Assembly: GCA_029012365.1 (NCBI GenBank)
Contig: JAQXLY010000044.1
Location: 1-64,000, forward strand
DNA: 64,000 nt
Direction: 5' to 3'
From: Lachnospiraceae bacterium
GTDB lineage: Bacteria; Bacillota; Clostridia; Lachnospirales; Lachnospiraceae
A program made the position numbers and the translations under genes. The notes below the pieces were generated by a model. That model saw nothing but the letters and a program-made list of their open reading frames with translations, did not search any database and was not told the origin of the DNA. Every line of letters starts with the position of its first letter. The first letter of the stretch is position 1. Below are positions 52,005 through 61,648 of the stretch, in pieces.

Positions 52005-55000
52005 TTACTTTTCCTTAATCTCGCTGTGAAGCTGCTGCAATGACTTAATCTCACGGTTGCCGTGTTTTCTGATGGACTGTATGCCCTTTGCGGTAGCTCT
52101 GGCAGCTGCGGCGGTAGTCATATACGGAATCTTGCCCTTAATGGCTGCCTTACGCAGATAGCTGTCATCATTGACACTTTCCTTGCCTGCCGGAGAGTTG
52201 ATAATCAAATCAATGTCGCCGTTGGTAATCATGTCAAGGATGTTCGGACGACCCTCGGAAAGCTTCTTAACAAGCTCTGCCTCGATGCCTGCCTCACGGA
52301 TAACCTTGTAGGTATTTCCGGTAGCAACAATCTTAAAGCCGCTGTCGGAGAACATCTTTGCAACCTCGATGATATCAGCTTTATCTTTGCGGTTCACCGA
52401 GATAAGAACCGTACCGCTAAGCGGAAGCTTGGACTGTGTAGCCTCCTGTGCCTTGTAGAAGGCTTCGCCGTAGGAAACCGCAAGACCGAGAACCTCACCG
52501 GTGGAACGCATTTCCGGTCCGAGAATCGGGTCAACCTCCGGGAACATGTTGAACGGGAAGACAGCTTCCTTTACACCGTAGTACGGAATATCCTGTTCCT
52601 TCAACTCCGGCACCGGAGACGGTCTGCCGGTTAATTCGGAGGTAATAATGTCGGTCGCAATCGGTACCATGCGGATGTTACATACCTTGGAAACAAGCGG
52701 TACCGTACGGGAAGCTCGCGGGTTTGCCTCAAGAACGTAAACCTTGCCGTTCTCAATCGCGTACTGCATATTCATAAGACCCTTAACGTGCATTTCTTCC
52801 GCAATCTTCTTTGTATATTCTTTAATGGTCTTTACATTCTCTTCGCTGATGTGAACGGAAGGAATGATACAAGCGGAGTCACCGGAGTGAACGCCTGCGA
52901 GCTCAATGTGCTCCATAACTGCCGGAACAAAAGCATGGGTGCCGTCGCTGATGGCATCTGCTTCACATTCCAATGCGTGGTTCAGGAAACGGTCAATCAG
53001 AATCGGACGGTCAGGAGTAACGCCGACAGCGGCATTCATGTAGTTTACCATGGATTCGTCATCATAAACAACCTCCATACCGCGACCGCCGAGTACATAG
53101 GACGGGCGAACCATCGTCGGATAGCCGATTTTCTTTGCAATCGCAAGCGCCTCGTCTACCGTAGTAGCCATACCGGACTCCGGCATCGGAATACCTAACT
53201 TATCCATCATCTCACGGAACAAATCACGGTCCTCGGCTAAGTCAATGACGGAAGGAGAGGTGCCGAGAATCTTTACACCGTTCTTCTCAAGGTCTGCGGC
53301 AAGATTCAGCGGAGTCTGACCGCCGAACTGAGCGATAACACCAACCGGCTTTTCCTTCTTGTAGATGCTAAGTACATCCTCTAAGGTAAGCGGCTCGAAG
53401 TAGAGCTTGTCGGAAGTATCGTAGTCGGTGGAAACGGTTTCCGGATTACAGTTTACAATAATGGTCTCAAAGCCCAGCTTCTTTAATGCAAGTGCGGCAT
53501 GTACGCAGCAATAGTCAAACTCAATACCCTGACCGATACGGTTCGGACCGCCGCCGAGAATCATAACCTTCGGCTTATCGGTATTCACCGGATTTTTATC
53601 CTCTGCGTTGTAGGTGGAGTAGTAGTAGGCACTGTTTTCGGTGCCGCTGACATGAACACCTTCCCAGGCTTCCTCCACACCGAGGGCAATACGACGGTTG
53701 CGGATATCATCCTCGGATACTTCGAGAATCTGGCTCAGGTACTTATCGGAGAAGCCGTCCTTTTTCGCACGGATAAGTGCCTCGTCGGAAGGCAGGCTGC
53801 CCTTGTTTGCAATGAGAGCTTCCTCCTCTTCGACAAGCTCCTTCATCTGCTCGATAAAGTAGTGCTTAACCTTTGTGATTTCATAAATCTCATCTGCGGT
53901 TGCTCCCTTACGGAGTGCCTCGTACATAATAAAGTGACGCTCGCTGGAAGCGGTGATTAACAGCTGGAGAAGCTCTTCCTTCGTCTTTTTATCAAAATCC
54001 TTTGCGTGACCGAGACCGTAACGGCCGGTCTCAAGGCTGCGGATAGCCTTCTGGAAGGCTTCCTTATAGGTCTTACCGATACTCATGACCTCGCCTACGG
54101 CACGCATCTGTGTGCCAAGCTTGTCCTGTACGCCTTTAAATTTTTCAAACGCCCAGCGGGCGAACTTAATAACAACATAGTCGCCGTCCGGAACATATTT
54201 ATCAAGAGTGCCGTACTTTCCGCACGGGATATCCTTTAAGGTAAGACCTGCCGCAAGCATAGCGGAAACAAGTGCAATCGGGAAACCGGTAGCCTTGGAA
54301 GCAAGTGCGGAGGAACGGGAGGTTCTCGGATTAATTTCGATAACGATAATACGGTCGGAAACCGGGTCGTGTGCGAACTGCACGTTGGTGCCGCCGATAA
54401 CCTGAACGGATTCGACAATTCTATAAGCCTGCTCCTGTAAACGCTTCTGACATTCCTCAGAGATAGTGAGCATCGGAGCGGAACAGAAAGAGTCACCGGT
54501 GTGTACACCGAGCGGGTCGATATTTTCAATGAAGCAGACGGTAATCATATTGCCCTCTGAGTCACGAACGATTTCAAGCTCTAATTCTTCCCAGCCGAGG
54601 ATGGACTCTTCTACAAGAACCTGTCCGACTAAGCTTGCCTGTAACCCTCTTGCACAGACGGTCTTTAACTCTTCCTTATTATAAACGAGACCACCGCCTG
54701 CACCGCCCATGGTGTATGCCGGACGAAGCACAACAGGATAGCCTAACTTATCTGCGATTGCCAGTGCCTCGTCAACGCTGTATGCAACCTCACTCCGTGC
54801 CATTTCGATACCGATGGCGTCCATAGACTTCTTAAACTCGATACGGTCTTCACCGCGCTCGATGGCATCTACCTGAACACCGATAACCTGAACATTGTAC
54901 TTGTCCAAAATGCCGGCAGAGGCAAGCTCCGCACAGAGGTTCAGACCGGACTGGCCTCCAAGATTCGGCAAAAGTGCATCCGGACGTTCCTTTGCAATAA

Positions 55001-55229
55001 TCTGCTCCAGACGTTCTACATTCAACGGTTCGATATAGGTAACGTCTGCGGTTTCAGGGTCAGTCATGATGGTAGCCGGATTAGAGTTTACGAGAACAAT
55101 CTCGTAACCGAGCTTCTTCAGTGCCTTACAGGCCTGTGTTCCGGAATAGTCGAATTCGCAGGCCTGTCCGATAATAATCGGACCGGAACCAATAATGAGG
55201 ACTTTGTGGATATCTGTTCGCTTTGGCAT
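52005..55229 (-). CDS. carB: Carbamoyl-phosphate synthase large subunit
   Basis: A 1074-residue full-length enzyme making carbamoyl phosphate from bicarbonate, ammonia and two ATP for arginine and pyrimidine synthesis. Two homologous ATP-grasp halves are visible. The first begins KVLIIGSGPIIIGQACEFDYSGTQA, with GGAGGG and EINPRTSRSSALASKATG. The second starts KVMILGGGPNRIGQGIEFDYC, with EANPRASRTVP. The C-terminal allosteric MGS-like domain ends near LQQLHSEIKEK. The start ATG 55229 has GGAGGGC upstream. carA is not adjacent upstream, where an RNA locus and nadE lie, so the subunits are encoded apart or carA lies elsewhere. Confidence 0.97.
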   Translation of the reverse strand: MPKRTDIHKVLIIGSGPIIIGQACEFDYSGTQACKALKKLGYEIVLVNSNPATIMTDPETADVTYIEPLNVERLEQIIAKERPDALLPNLGGQSGLNLCAELASAGILDKYNVQVIGVQVDAIERGEDRIEFKKSMDAIGIEMARSEVAYSVDEALAIADKLGYPVVLRPAYTMGGAGGGLVYNKEELKTVCARGLQASLVGQVLVEESILGWEELELEIVRDSEGNMITVCFIENIDPLGVHTGDSFCSAPMLTISEECQKRLQEQAYRIVESVQVIGGTNVQFAHDPVSDRIIVIEINPRTSRSSALASKATGFPIALVSAMLAAGLTLKDIPCGKYGTLDKYVPDGDYVVIKFARWAFEKFKGVQDKLGTQMRAVGEVMSIGKTYKEAFQKAIRSLETGRYGLGHAKDFDKKTKEELLQLLITASSERHFIMYEALRKGATADEIYEITKVKHYFIEQMKELVEEEEALIANKGSLPSDEALIRAKKDGFSDKYLSQILEVSEDDIRNRRIALGVEEAWEGVHVSGTENSAYYYSTYNAEDKNPVNTDKPKVMILGGGPNRIGQGIEFDYCCVHAALALKKLGFETIIVNCNPETVSTDYDTSDKLYFEPLTLEDVLSIYKKEKPVGVIAQFGGQTPLNLAADLEKNGVKILGTSPSVIDLAEDRDLFREMMDKLGIPMPESGMATTVDEALAIAKKIGYPTMVRPSYVLGGRGMEVVYDDESMVNYMNAAVGVTPDRPILIDRFLNHALECEADAISDGTHAFVPAVMEHIELAGVHSGDSACIIPSVHISEENVKTIKEYTKKIAEEMHVKGLMNMQYAIENGKVYVLEANPRASRTVPLVSKVCNIRMVPIATDIITSELTGRPSPVPELKEQDIPYYGVKEAVFPFNMFPEVDPILGPEMRSTGEVLGLAVSYGEAFYKAQEATQSKLPLSGTVLISVNRKDKADIIEVAKMFSDSGFKIVATGNTYKVIREAGIEAELVKKLSEGRPNILDMITNGDIDLIINSPAGKESVNDDSYLRKAAIKGKIPYMTTAAAARATAKGIQSIRKHGNREIKSLQQLHSEIKEK

Positions 55230-55385
55230 GGATGTGCCCTCCTGTTTGTAATGTTCTGAATTTCTTTTTCCCTTTATTGTATAACATAATACGAAAAATG
55301 AAAAGGGGGAATTTTAAAAAAACGCGAAAATGGCAAAGCGCACAAAAAAAGCCAAATAAAGGATTTAAAATGGGATACTTTTTAC

Positions 55386-55414
55386 TTGTATTTTAGGTCG
55401 ATATGCGGTATAAT
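55386..55414 (+). promoter_or_regulatory. Promoter of the structured RNA upstream of nadE
   Basis: TTGTAT (55386-55391) and TATAAT (55409-55414), 17-base spacing; start expected near 55421. Confidence 0.8.
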
Positions 55415-55420
55415 AAAAAC

Positions 55421-55615
55421 GTACAGAAGAGCAAAGGGCGGTAAGCCTCATTTGAACTTACATAGGATGTAATCTATCCTAGAATGTACGACACTCCCTG
55501 TTATTTTGAACCTACATTACTTTAAAAGGGATTCCTATATTTACAGGTAGCTGCAATGCCTCCTTCGAGTGGACTGCAAAAGCCTGTGTGCGGTTACCCA
55601 CCTAGCTTTAGCTAG
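55421..55615 (+). ncRNA. ssrS: 6S-like structured RNA candidate
   Basis: An ORF-free transcript of about 190 bases behind a good promoter. It folds as a rod with a central bubble. A closing stem (AGG..GGTAA near 55435-55444 with TTACC..CCT near 55594-55603) is followed by an upper arm ATAGG..AATC (55462-55473) with GATT..CCTAT (55530-55538) and AATGTA with TACATT. The 3' side of the bubble has its own hairpin (CAGG..TGCA with TGCA..CCTG). This layout and size match 6S RNA, the RNA polymerase decoy. The identity rests on structure only. Confidence 0.5.
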
Positions 55616-55686
55616 GAGTCAAAAGACAGGAAACGGCATTCCGGGATAGTTACAAAAGAGAATGGTAATTTACCAATGAGAAGTAT

Positions 55687-55720
55687 GCCGCGCAGTTTTC
55701 TGCGCGGCTTTGAATTTTTT
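55687..55720 (+). terminator. Terminator upstream of nadE
   Basis: GCCGCGCAG (55687-55695) and CTGCGCGGC (55700-55708) around TTTT, followed by TTTGAATTTTTTT. It ends the RNA locus 63 bases before nadE. 55616-55686 holds only a small GGTAA/TTACC hairpin. Confidence 0.9.
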
Positions 55721-55770
55721 TGAGAATATATAAGAGAATCTGCCAGATACATTCTGCGGAAAGGGGTATT

Positions 55771-57699
55771 ATGAAAGACGGTTTTGTGAAGGTGGCAGCT
55801 GCTACACCGGCAATCCATGTGGCCGAGCCGATGTACAATGTGAAACAGATAGGAAGCTTAATGGATGAGGCATTGCAAAAGGGCGTAAAGCTTCTGGTTT
55901 TTCCGGAGCTTTGCCTGACCGGATATACCTGCGGAGATTTATTCTTGCAGGATACGTTACTGTCATCCGCAAAGGCTGCACTTGCGGTACTTGTAGAAAA
56001 AAGCCGTGGCTGCGATATGGTGACAGTGGTCGGGATGCCGCTTTCCGTTCGGTCAAAGCTGTATAATGCGGCAGTCCTTTTTCAAAACGGGGTTATTCTG
56101 GGAGCTGTGCCTAAGAGTACAATTCCGACCTATTCCGAGTTTTATGAGGGAAGACACTTTACATCGGGCAAGGAGCTTGATGAGGATATTTCGCTTTGCG
56201 GACAGAGGGTGCCGCTTGGTGCAAAGCAGCTGTTTGTATGCAGGGAAAACGAGGACCTTTGCATCGGAGCGGAAATCTGTGAGGATCTCTGGACAGCGAT
56301 TCCGCCGAGCAGCTATCTGGCTCTTGCGGGAGCAACCGTGCTGATTAATCAGTCCGCAAGCAATGAGGTTACCGGAAAGGATTCTTACCGCAGGGATTTG
56401 GTTGTAAATCAGTCCGCACGGTTATTTGCAGCTTATATTTATGCGGATGCGGGAGAAGGAGAGTCCACAACAGATACGGTATATGCAGGGCATAACCTGA
56501 TTGCGGAAAACGGAACTGTCTTAGCGGAGTCAGAGCGGTTTACCACGGGACTCTGCATCACGGAGATTGATTTGCAACGTCTTAATAATGAAAGAAGACG
56601 GGTTTCGCCTTTTGCGGAGCAGACACCGCCGGGGTACAGCAGGCGTTATTTTTCGATTTCAAATCCGGAGGAGAAGTGTACGCTTACACGTACCTTTGCA
56701 CAGACACCTTTTGTACCGTCATGTATTTCCGAACGCAGAAAGCGCTGCCGGGAGATTACGCGGATACAGGCCGAGGGTCTGAAAAAGAGACTGCTTCATA
56801 CCGGTGTAAAAAGTGCGGTAGTAGGCATTTCGGGCGGTCTGGATTCTACCCTTGCGCTGCTTGTAACCTGTCAGGCATTCGAACTGGCAGACTTAGATAA
56901 AAAGAACATTTATACAATTACAATGCCTTGCTTCGGGACAACGGACAGAACCTACCGGAATGCGCTGACCCTCGCGGGAGAGCTCGGAACAACGGTAATA
57001 GAGATACCGATTGCCGAATCGGTTAGGAAGCATTTTGAGGATATCGGTCATGAAGAGGATGTACATGACCTGACCTATGAAAATGCACAGGCAAGAGAAC
57101 GCACGCAGGTGCTTATGGATTATGCGGGAATGGCAGGAGGACTGGTAGTAGGAACCGGTGACTTATCGGAGCTGGTTCTCGGCTGGGCAACATACAACGG
57201 AGACCATATGTCAATGTACGGAGTAAACGGTTCCGTCCCGAAGACTTTAGTACGTTATCTGGTCAGCTTTTTTGCGGATGAAACGGAAAATGAGACTTTG
57301 GCAACGGTATTACGCGATATTCTTGACACACCGGTCAGCCCTGAGCTTCTGCCGCCGTCCGGAGACGGTCAGATTGCGCAGAAGACAGAGGACCTTGTAG
57401 GACCGTATGAGCTGCATGACTTTTTCCTGTACTATGTATTACGTTTCGGCTTTGCACCGCGGAAAGTATTCCGCCTTGCAGAGACTGCATTTGCAGGACA
57501 ATATGACAAGACAACAATTTATCACTGGCTGGAGAATTTTTATAAGCGCTTTTTTTCGCAGCAGTTTAAGCGCTCCTGTCTGCCGGACGGACCGAAGGTT
57601 GGTTCTGTGGCTGTTTCACCGCGGGGAGATTTGCGGATGCCGAGTGACGCGGCTGCGAATGCGTGGCTTGCGGAACTTAAGCTTGTAAAGCCGGAATAG
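55771..57699 (+). CDS. nadE: Glutamine-dependent NAD+ synthetase
   Basis: A 642-residue two-domain enzyme making NAD+ from nicotinate adenine dinucleotide with ATP and glutamine. The N-terminal nitrilase-like glutaminase domain carries the Glu-Lys-Cys triad in PELCLTGYTCGD (Glu46), VPKSTIPTYSEFYEGRHF and CIGAEICEDLW. The C-terminal synthetase domain has the PP-loop VVGISGGLDSTLAL and, later, GTGDLSELVLGWATYNGDHMSMYGVN. ATG 55771 follows AAAGGGG; a longer reading would run through the terminator. Confidence 0.96.
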   Translation: MKDGFVKVAAATPAIHVAEPMYNVKQIGSLMDEALQKGVKLLVFPELCLTGYTCGDLFLQDTLLSSAKAALAVLVEKSRGCDMVTVVGMPLSVRSKLYNAAVLFQNGVILGAVPKSTIPTYSEFYEGRHFTSGKELDEDISLCGQRVPLGAKQLFVCRENEDLCIGAEICEDLWTAIPPSSYLALAGATVLINQSASNEVTGKDSYRRDLVVNQSARLFAAYIYADAGEGESTTDTVYAGHNLIAENGTVLAESERFTTGLCITEIDLQRLNNERRRVSPFAEQTPPGYSRRYFSISNPEEKCTLTRTFAQTPFVPSCISERRKRCREITRIQAEGLKKRLLHTGVKSAVVGISGGLDSTLALLVTCQAFELADLDKKNIYTITMPCFGTTDRTYRNALTLAGELGTTVIEIPIAESVRKHFEDIGHEEDVHDLTYENAQARERTQVLMDYAGMAGGLVVGTGDLSELVLGWATYNGDHMSMYGVNGSVPKTLVRYLVSFFADETENETLATVLRDILDTPVSPELLPPSGDGQIAQKTEDLVGPYELHDFFLYYVLRFGFAPRKVFRLAETAFAGQYDKTTIYHWLENFYKRFFSQQFKRSCLPDGPKVGSVAVSPRGDLRMPSDAAANAWLAELKLVKPE

Positions 57700-57707
57700 A
57701 AGACCTG

Positions 57708-58166
57708 TTACTGTGTGCTTTCGACAGGCGTTGCCTTTTCTAAGGTTGCCCGGATACCGTTAAGCAGCAGAGTCTGTGTATATTTGCTGCTTTCCGAGAG
57801 AGTAATCTCATCAAGCGGTGTACCGGCGGAAAGCTTCTCACTGAGGTCGGCTGCTGCCGGCTCGATTAGCGGATACATTGCAGCGGTTGCTTCGTCAAGG
57901 TTTACAAGGCGCACGGAATTAATGTGGTCGGAGTCCACAACAACCTCCAGATTTAACATGGAATCACTGAGCGAGATAACGGAGGTATACACACCCGGAC
58001 GATAGGTTGCGACGGTAGGTGTGACAGGTTCTACACTGTTCTCTGAGTCATCCGGAGAAGAAAACAGAAGTATAATCAGGAGAAATAATACAAGGACGAG
58101 CGCAGCGGGTATGGCGATGCGAAGCAGTTTTTTCAGTTTTAAAACGATAATTCGTGTTTTTGCCAT
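57708..58166 (-). CDS. Membrane-anchored protein of unknown function
   Basis: A 152-residue protein. A basic start (MAKTRIIVLKLKKLLR) is followed by one transmembrane helix (IAIPAALVLVLFLLIILLF), and the rest lies outside the cytosol. The external part starts with a Ser/Thr/Pro linker and folds as a small beta-rich domain with VYTSVISLSDSMLNLEVVVDSDHINSVRLVNLDE, reminiscent of FMN-binding-like domains. I do not know a function. GGAGGC precedes ATG 58166. It is convergent with nadE and divergent from addB, with only 71 bases to addB. Confidence 0.7.
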   Translation of the reverse strand: MAKTRIIVLKLKKLLRIAIPAALVLVLFLLIILLFSSPDDSENSVEPVTPTVATYRPGVYTSVISLSDSMLNLEVVVDSDHINSVRLVNLDEATAAMYPLIEPAAADLSEKLSAGTPLDEITLSESSKYTQTLLLNGIRATLEKATPVESTQ

Positions 58167-58237
58167 AAGAGCCTCCAAGGGGTGCACGCAAGTGCGTTAT
58201 TGTTACAAGGTATTCGGGAAAAGGGGTTTTTATTCGC

Positions 58238-61200
58238 ATGGCACTCACATTTATTTTAGGTGCTTCGGGCGCCGGAAAAACAGAATGGATTTATGAAACC
58301 ATAGGAAGGACAGCAAAGGAACATCCGGAACGGACGGTACTCGTAATTGTGCCGGAGCAGTTTTCTTTGCAGACAATGAAGGATCTGATTTTGCGCAGTG
58401 AAACAAAGGGCATGTCAAATATTGAGGTGCTGAGTTTCCTGCGCCTTTCTTATCGTGTATTTGAGGAGCTTGGGGTAGTGCCGGGAGAGCTTCTAAGCGA
58501 TGTAGGAAAAAGCCTTCTTATAAAGCGGGTGGTGAACCGGTCGGCGGGTTCCCTGCGCATGTTTGCCGCTAATATAAAAAAAGCGGGTTTTATTGATGAA
58601 ATGAAGTCGATTATCTCCGAATTTTACCAGTACGGAATCACACCGGAGACACTGGAAGGTATGATTGAAACGGCAAAGGATGAGCCGGTATTACATAAAA
58701 AGCTGTCGGATATTGCCGTGGTATATAAAGGGTTTGCCGAAACAATCGAAGGGAAGTATCTTGCCACGGAGACGGTGTCCGATGTGCTTGCGGGTGTAAT
58801 TGAACGTTCTGCGCTGCTTAAGGACTGCGATGTATTTTTTGACGGCTTTACCGGTTTTACGCCGTCCCAGTACGGACTGCTAACAAAGCTTTTAGAGAAA
58901 GCGGGAAATTGCTATATGTCGCTTACCGCGGACAAAGAGGCATTACAGACTCCTGCATCGGAACACGGGCTTTTTTATCTGACACTTCACACAATGGAGA
59001 TTGTGACAAGACTTGCAAAGAGTGCCGGCTGTCCGGTGGAAACCGTTTTGCTTGGAGAAGACGGAAGGCTGCCGCGTTTTTACGGGACAGAGGAGCTTGG
59101 CTTTCTGGAAAGGGGACTGTTCCGATACCCGCTGCCTCCAAAGAGAACCTGTGGTGAAAGCATTGTATTATATGCCTATCCGAACAGAACCGCAGAGGCT
59201 GCCTTTATTGCTGCGGATATTGCAAGGAATGTTCGGTGCGAGGGCATACGTTACGGAAGGATTGCCGTGGTGACAGGAGATATAGCGGGCTACGGTGAGC
59301 TTCTTCTGGCGGAATGTAAAAGAGCAGGGATACCCGCGTTTCTTGACAGTAAGCGCAAAATATACCATAATCCGTGCATTACGCTTGTACGTGCGATTTT
59401 GCAGAATGCCTTGAGCGGGTTTTCGCATGATTCCGTATTCCGATATTTAAAGAGCGGACTGACTGACTTTTCATCCGATGAAGTGTCGGTACTGGAAAAT
59501 TACTGTCTTGCCTGCGGGATTCGCGGAGAGGGAATGTGGAAAAAAGAATGGAAGTATCGTTACCGGACAGGAAGGGAAATCAATTTGGAGTATTTAAACA
59601 GTCTGAGGGAGCGGGTTTATGCCGGGCTCGGAGCTGTCGGCAGACAGCTTACGGAGGCGAAAACAGCCGGAGAGCGTACAAGAGTGCTGTATGCATTTAT
59701 GGAACGGTCCGGGGTGGAGGACAGGCTTCGCGAGATGTCGGTTTTCTTCGAGGAAAGCGGGGATTTTGCACGCAGTGGGGAATACAGACAGGTATACAAA
59801 AGTGTGATAGATTTGTTTGACCGATTTGTGGAGCTTTTAGATACGGAGGAAATGTCGTTACGTGAATATATAGAGCTGATGGAGACCGGACTTCGGGAAT
59901 GTAAGGTCGGGCTGGTGCCGCCGAGCGCGGATTGCGTGGTCATCGGGGACATTACGAGAACGAGACTTTCGGATATTGATATGCTGTATCTGGCGGGCGT
60001 AAACGAAGGCGTAACACCGGCTCCGTGTGACGGCGGCGGACTGATATCGGAGGCGGAACGTGAGTTTTTAAAAGAGCGGAAGGTGGAGCTGGCACCGTCG
60101 AAAAGGGAGAAGGTATATACCGAACAGTTTTATTTGTATTCCATGCTGACAAAGCCTAAAAAGAGGCTGATTCTTACCTACAGCCGTCTTTCGGAGGAAG
60201 GGCAGGCTTTACAGCCCTCCTATTTTGTCCGGAGAATCGGAGAGCTTTTTTCCGACTTTACTGTACGGGAAAAAGAAGAAAAGTCGTATTTGTCACTTTT
60301 ACGAAACGATACGGGGAGAACCTATCTTTTAGACGGTATCAGACATCTGGCTGAGGAAGGAAGTGTAGAAGATACAGCGTTTTGGGAGCTGTACCGGCAG
60401 GCTGTGCTGCAGGATGAGGAAGGTACAAAGAGCTTGTTAAAAACAGCGTTTTTCGGTAATCCGGTGAACTCCATAGGGAATGAGGCGGCAAAGCGTTTAT
60501 ACGGGGCGGTGCTTTACGGAAGTGTAACAAGACTGGAAAAGTACGCAGCCTGTGCCTTTTCACATTTTTTACAGTACGGTCTTTCCCTGGAGGAGAGGGC
60601 ACAGTACAGGGTGGCGGCACCGGAGCTCGGTAATCTGTACCATACGGCACTGGAGCTGTTTACAAAGAAGGTGAGCGACAGCGGTGATTCATGGCATTCA
60701 CTTACTGCGGAAATGCGGGAGCTGTTCTGCTCGGAAAGTGTTGCAGAAGCCGCAGAGACCTTTGAAAACGGAGTATTTGACGGGACAAAGCGGAACGGCT
60801 ACCTTTTGACAAAGGCAAAAAGAGTGCTGTTAAAAACGGTGGAGATGCTGCAGGAGCAGATAAAGGGTAGTCTGTTTGAACCAAAACAGTGTGAGGCGGC
60901 TTTTGAACATACGGCAAAGTACCTTTCCCTGCACGGGAAAATTGACAGATATGATGTCTGCCGTAACGGGGAGCGATGGTATCTGCGTGTAGTGGATTAC
61001 AAGTCGGGAACAAAGAAGTTTGATCTTGCGGAGCTGTATTACGGGTTACAGGTGCAGTTAGAGGTGTATCTTGCGGCAGCACTGAGACAGACCGCAAAGG
61101 ATAACAGGGCGATGCCTGTCCCTGCCGGAATGTTTTATTTTCATGTGGAGGACCCGTTTTTTTCACGGGAAAAGTATTCGGAGGAGGCGGTACGGGAAGC

Positions 61201-61648
61201 GTTCCGCCCGGACGGCGTATTTAATAAAACTCCGTCTGCGGTGACGGCTCTTGATGTGTCTCTGCGTGCGGAAAACGGCGGTTTAAAGCCTTCGGAGGTT
61301 TCCGGTCTGATTTGTGCCGAAACGGATAAGGAGGGACAGCTGAAAGCAAACTCAAAAGGAATTGCCGAGGAAGATTTTGCAACCCTCACCGAGTATGTAT
61401 ACAGAAAACTGGAGCTGGAGGCAGAGCAGATTTTATCGGGGGATACAAAGGCAGAACCGTACCGTTATAAGAAGCAGACACCGTGTGAGTATTGTTCTTA
61501 CCGTTCGGTCTGCGGATTTGACAGCAGACTTCCGGAGTTTTCCTACAGGGAGTTTAGGGAATTAAAGAAAGAGGAGCTTTGGGAGGAGTTCGGAAAGGAG
61601 TGCCATGGGGAATCTTCGATTTACACCGGAACAAAGGCAGGTGATTGA
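58238..61648 (+). CDS. addB: AddB: helicase-nuclease subunit B
   Basis: A 1136-residue subunit of the AddAB double-strand-break repair enzyme that resects DNA ends until Chi. The N-terminal helicase-like domain has Walker A GASGAGKTEW. The C-terminal RecB-type nuclease domain has LRVVDYKSGTKKFD. The iron-sulfur cysteines include one further upstream and the triad CEYCSYRSVC near residues 1095-1105. The start lies in a spacer shared with the divergent small gene, and the 3' end overlaps addA by 44 bases. Confidence 0.95.
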   Translation: MALTFILGASGAGKTEWIYETIGRTAKEHPERTVLVIVPEQFSLQTMKDLILRSETKGMSNIEVLSFLRLSYRVFEELGVVPGELLSDVGKSLLIKRVVNRSAGSLRMFAANIKKAGFIDEMKSIISEFYQYGITPETLEGMIETAKDEPVLHKKLSDIAVVYKGFAETIEGKYLATETVSDVLAGVIERSALLKDCDVFFDGFTGFTPSQYGLLTKLLEKAGNCYMSLTADKEALQTPASEHGLFYLTLHTMEIVTRLAKSAGCPVETVLLGEDGRLPRFYGTEELGFLERGLFRYPLPPKRTCGESIVLYAYPNRTAEAAFIAADIARNVRCEGIRYGRIAVVTGDIAGYGELLLAECKRAGIPAFLDSKRKIYHNPCITLVRAILQNALSGFSHDSVFRYLKSGLTDFSSDEVSVLENYCLACGIRGEGMWKKEWKYRYRTGREINLEYLNSLRERVYAGLGAVGRQLTEAKTAGERTRVLYAFMERSGVEDRLREMSVFFEESGDFARSGEYRQVYKSVIDLFDRFVELLDTEEMSLREYIELMETGLRECKVGLVPPSADCVVIGDITRTRLSDIDMLYLAGVNEGVTPAPCDGGGLISEAEREFLKERKVELAPSKREKVYTEQFYLYSMLTKPKKRLILTYSRLSEEGQALQPSYFVRRIGELFSDFTVREKEEKSYLSLLRNDTGRTYLLDGIRHLAEEGSVEDTAFWELYRQAVLQDEEGTKSLLKTAFFGNPVNSIGNEAAKRLYGAVLYGSVTRLEKYAACAFSHFLQYGLSLEERAQYRVAAPELGNLYHTALELFTKKVSDSGDSWHSLTAEMRELFCSESVAEAAETFENGVFDGTKRNGYLLTKAKRVLLKTVEMLQEQIKGSLFEPKQCEAAFEHTAKYLSLHGKIDRYDVCRNGERWYLRVVDYKSGTKKFDLAELYYGLQVQLEVYLAAALRQTAKDNRAMPVPAGMFYFHVEDPFFSREKYSEEAVREAFRPDGVFNKTPSAVTALDVSLRAENGGLKPSEVSGLICAETDKEGQLKANSKGIAEEDFATLTEYVYRKLELEAEQILSGDTKAEPYRYKKQTPCEYCSYRSVCGFDSRLPEFSYREFRELKKEELWEEFGKECHGESSIYTGTKAGD

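Noticed and set aside
52062-54826. Several long frames antisense to carB
   Set aside because: They mirror carB codons, have no SD and match no protein family.
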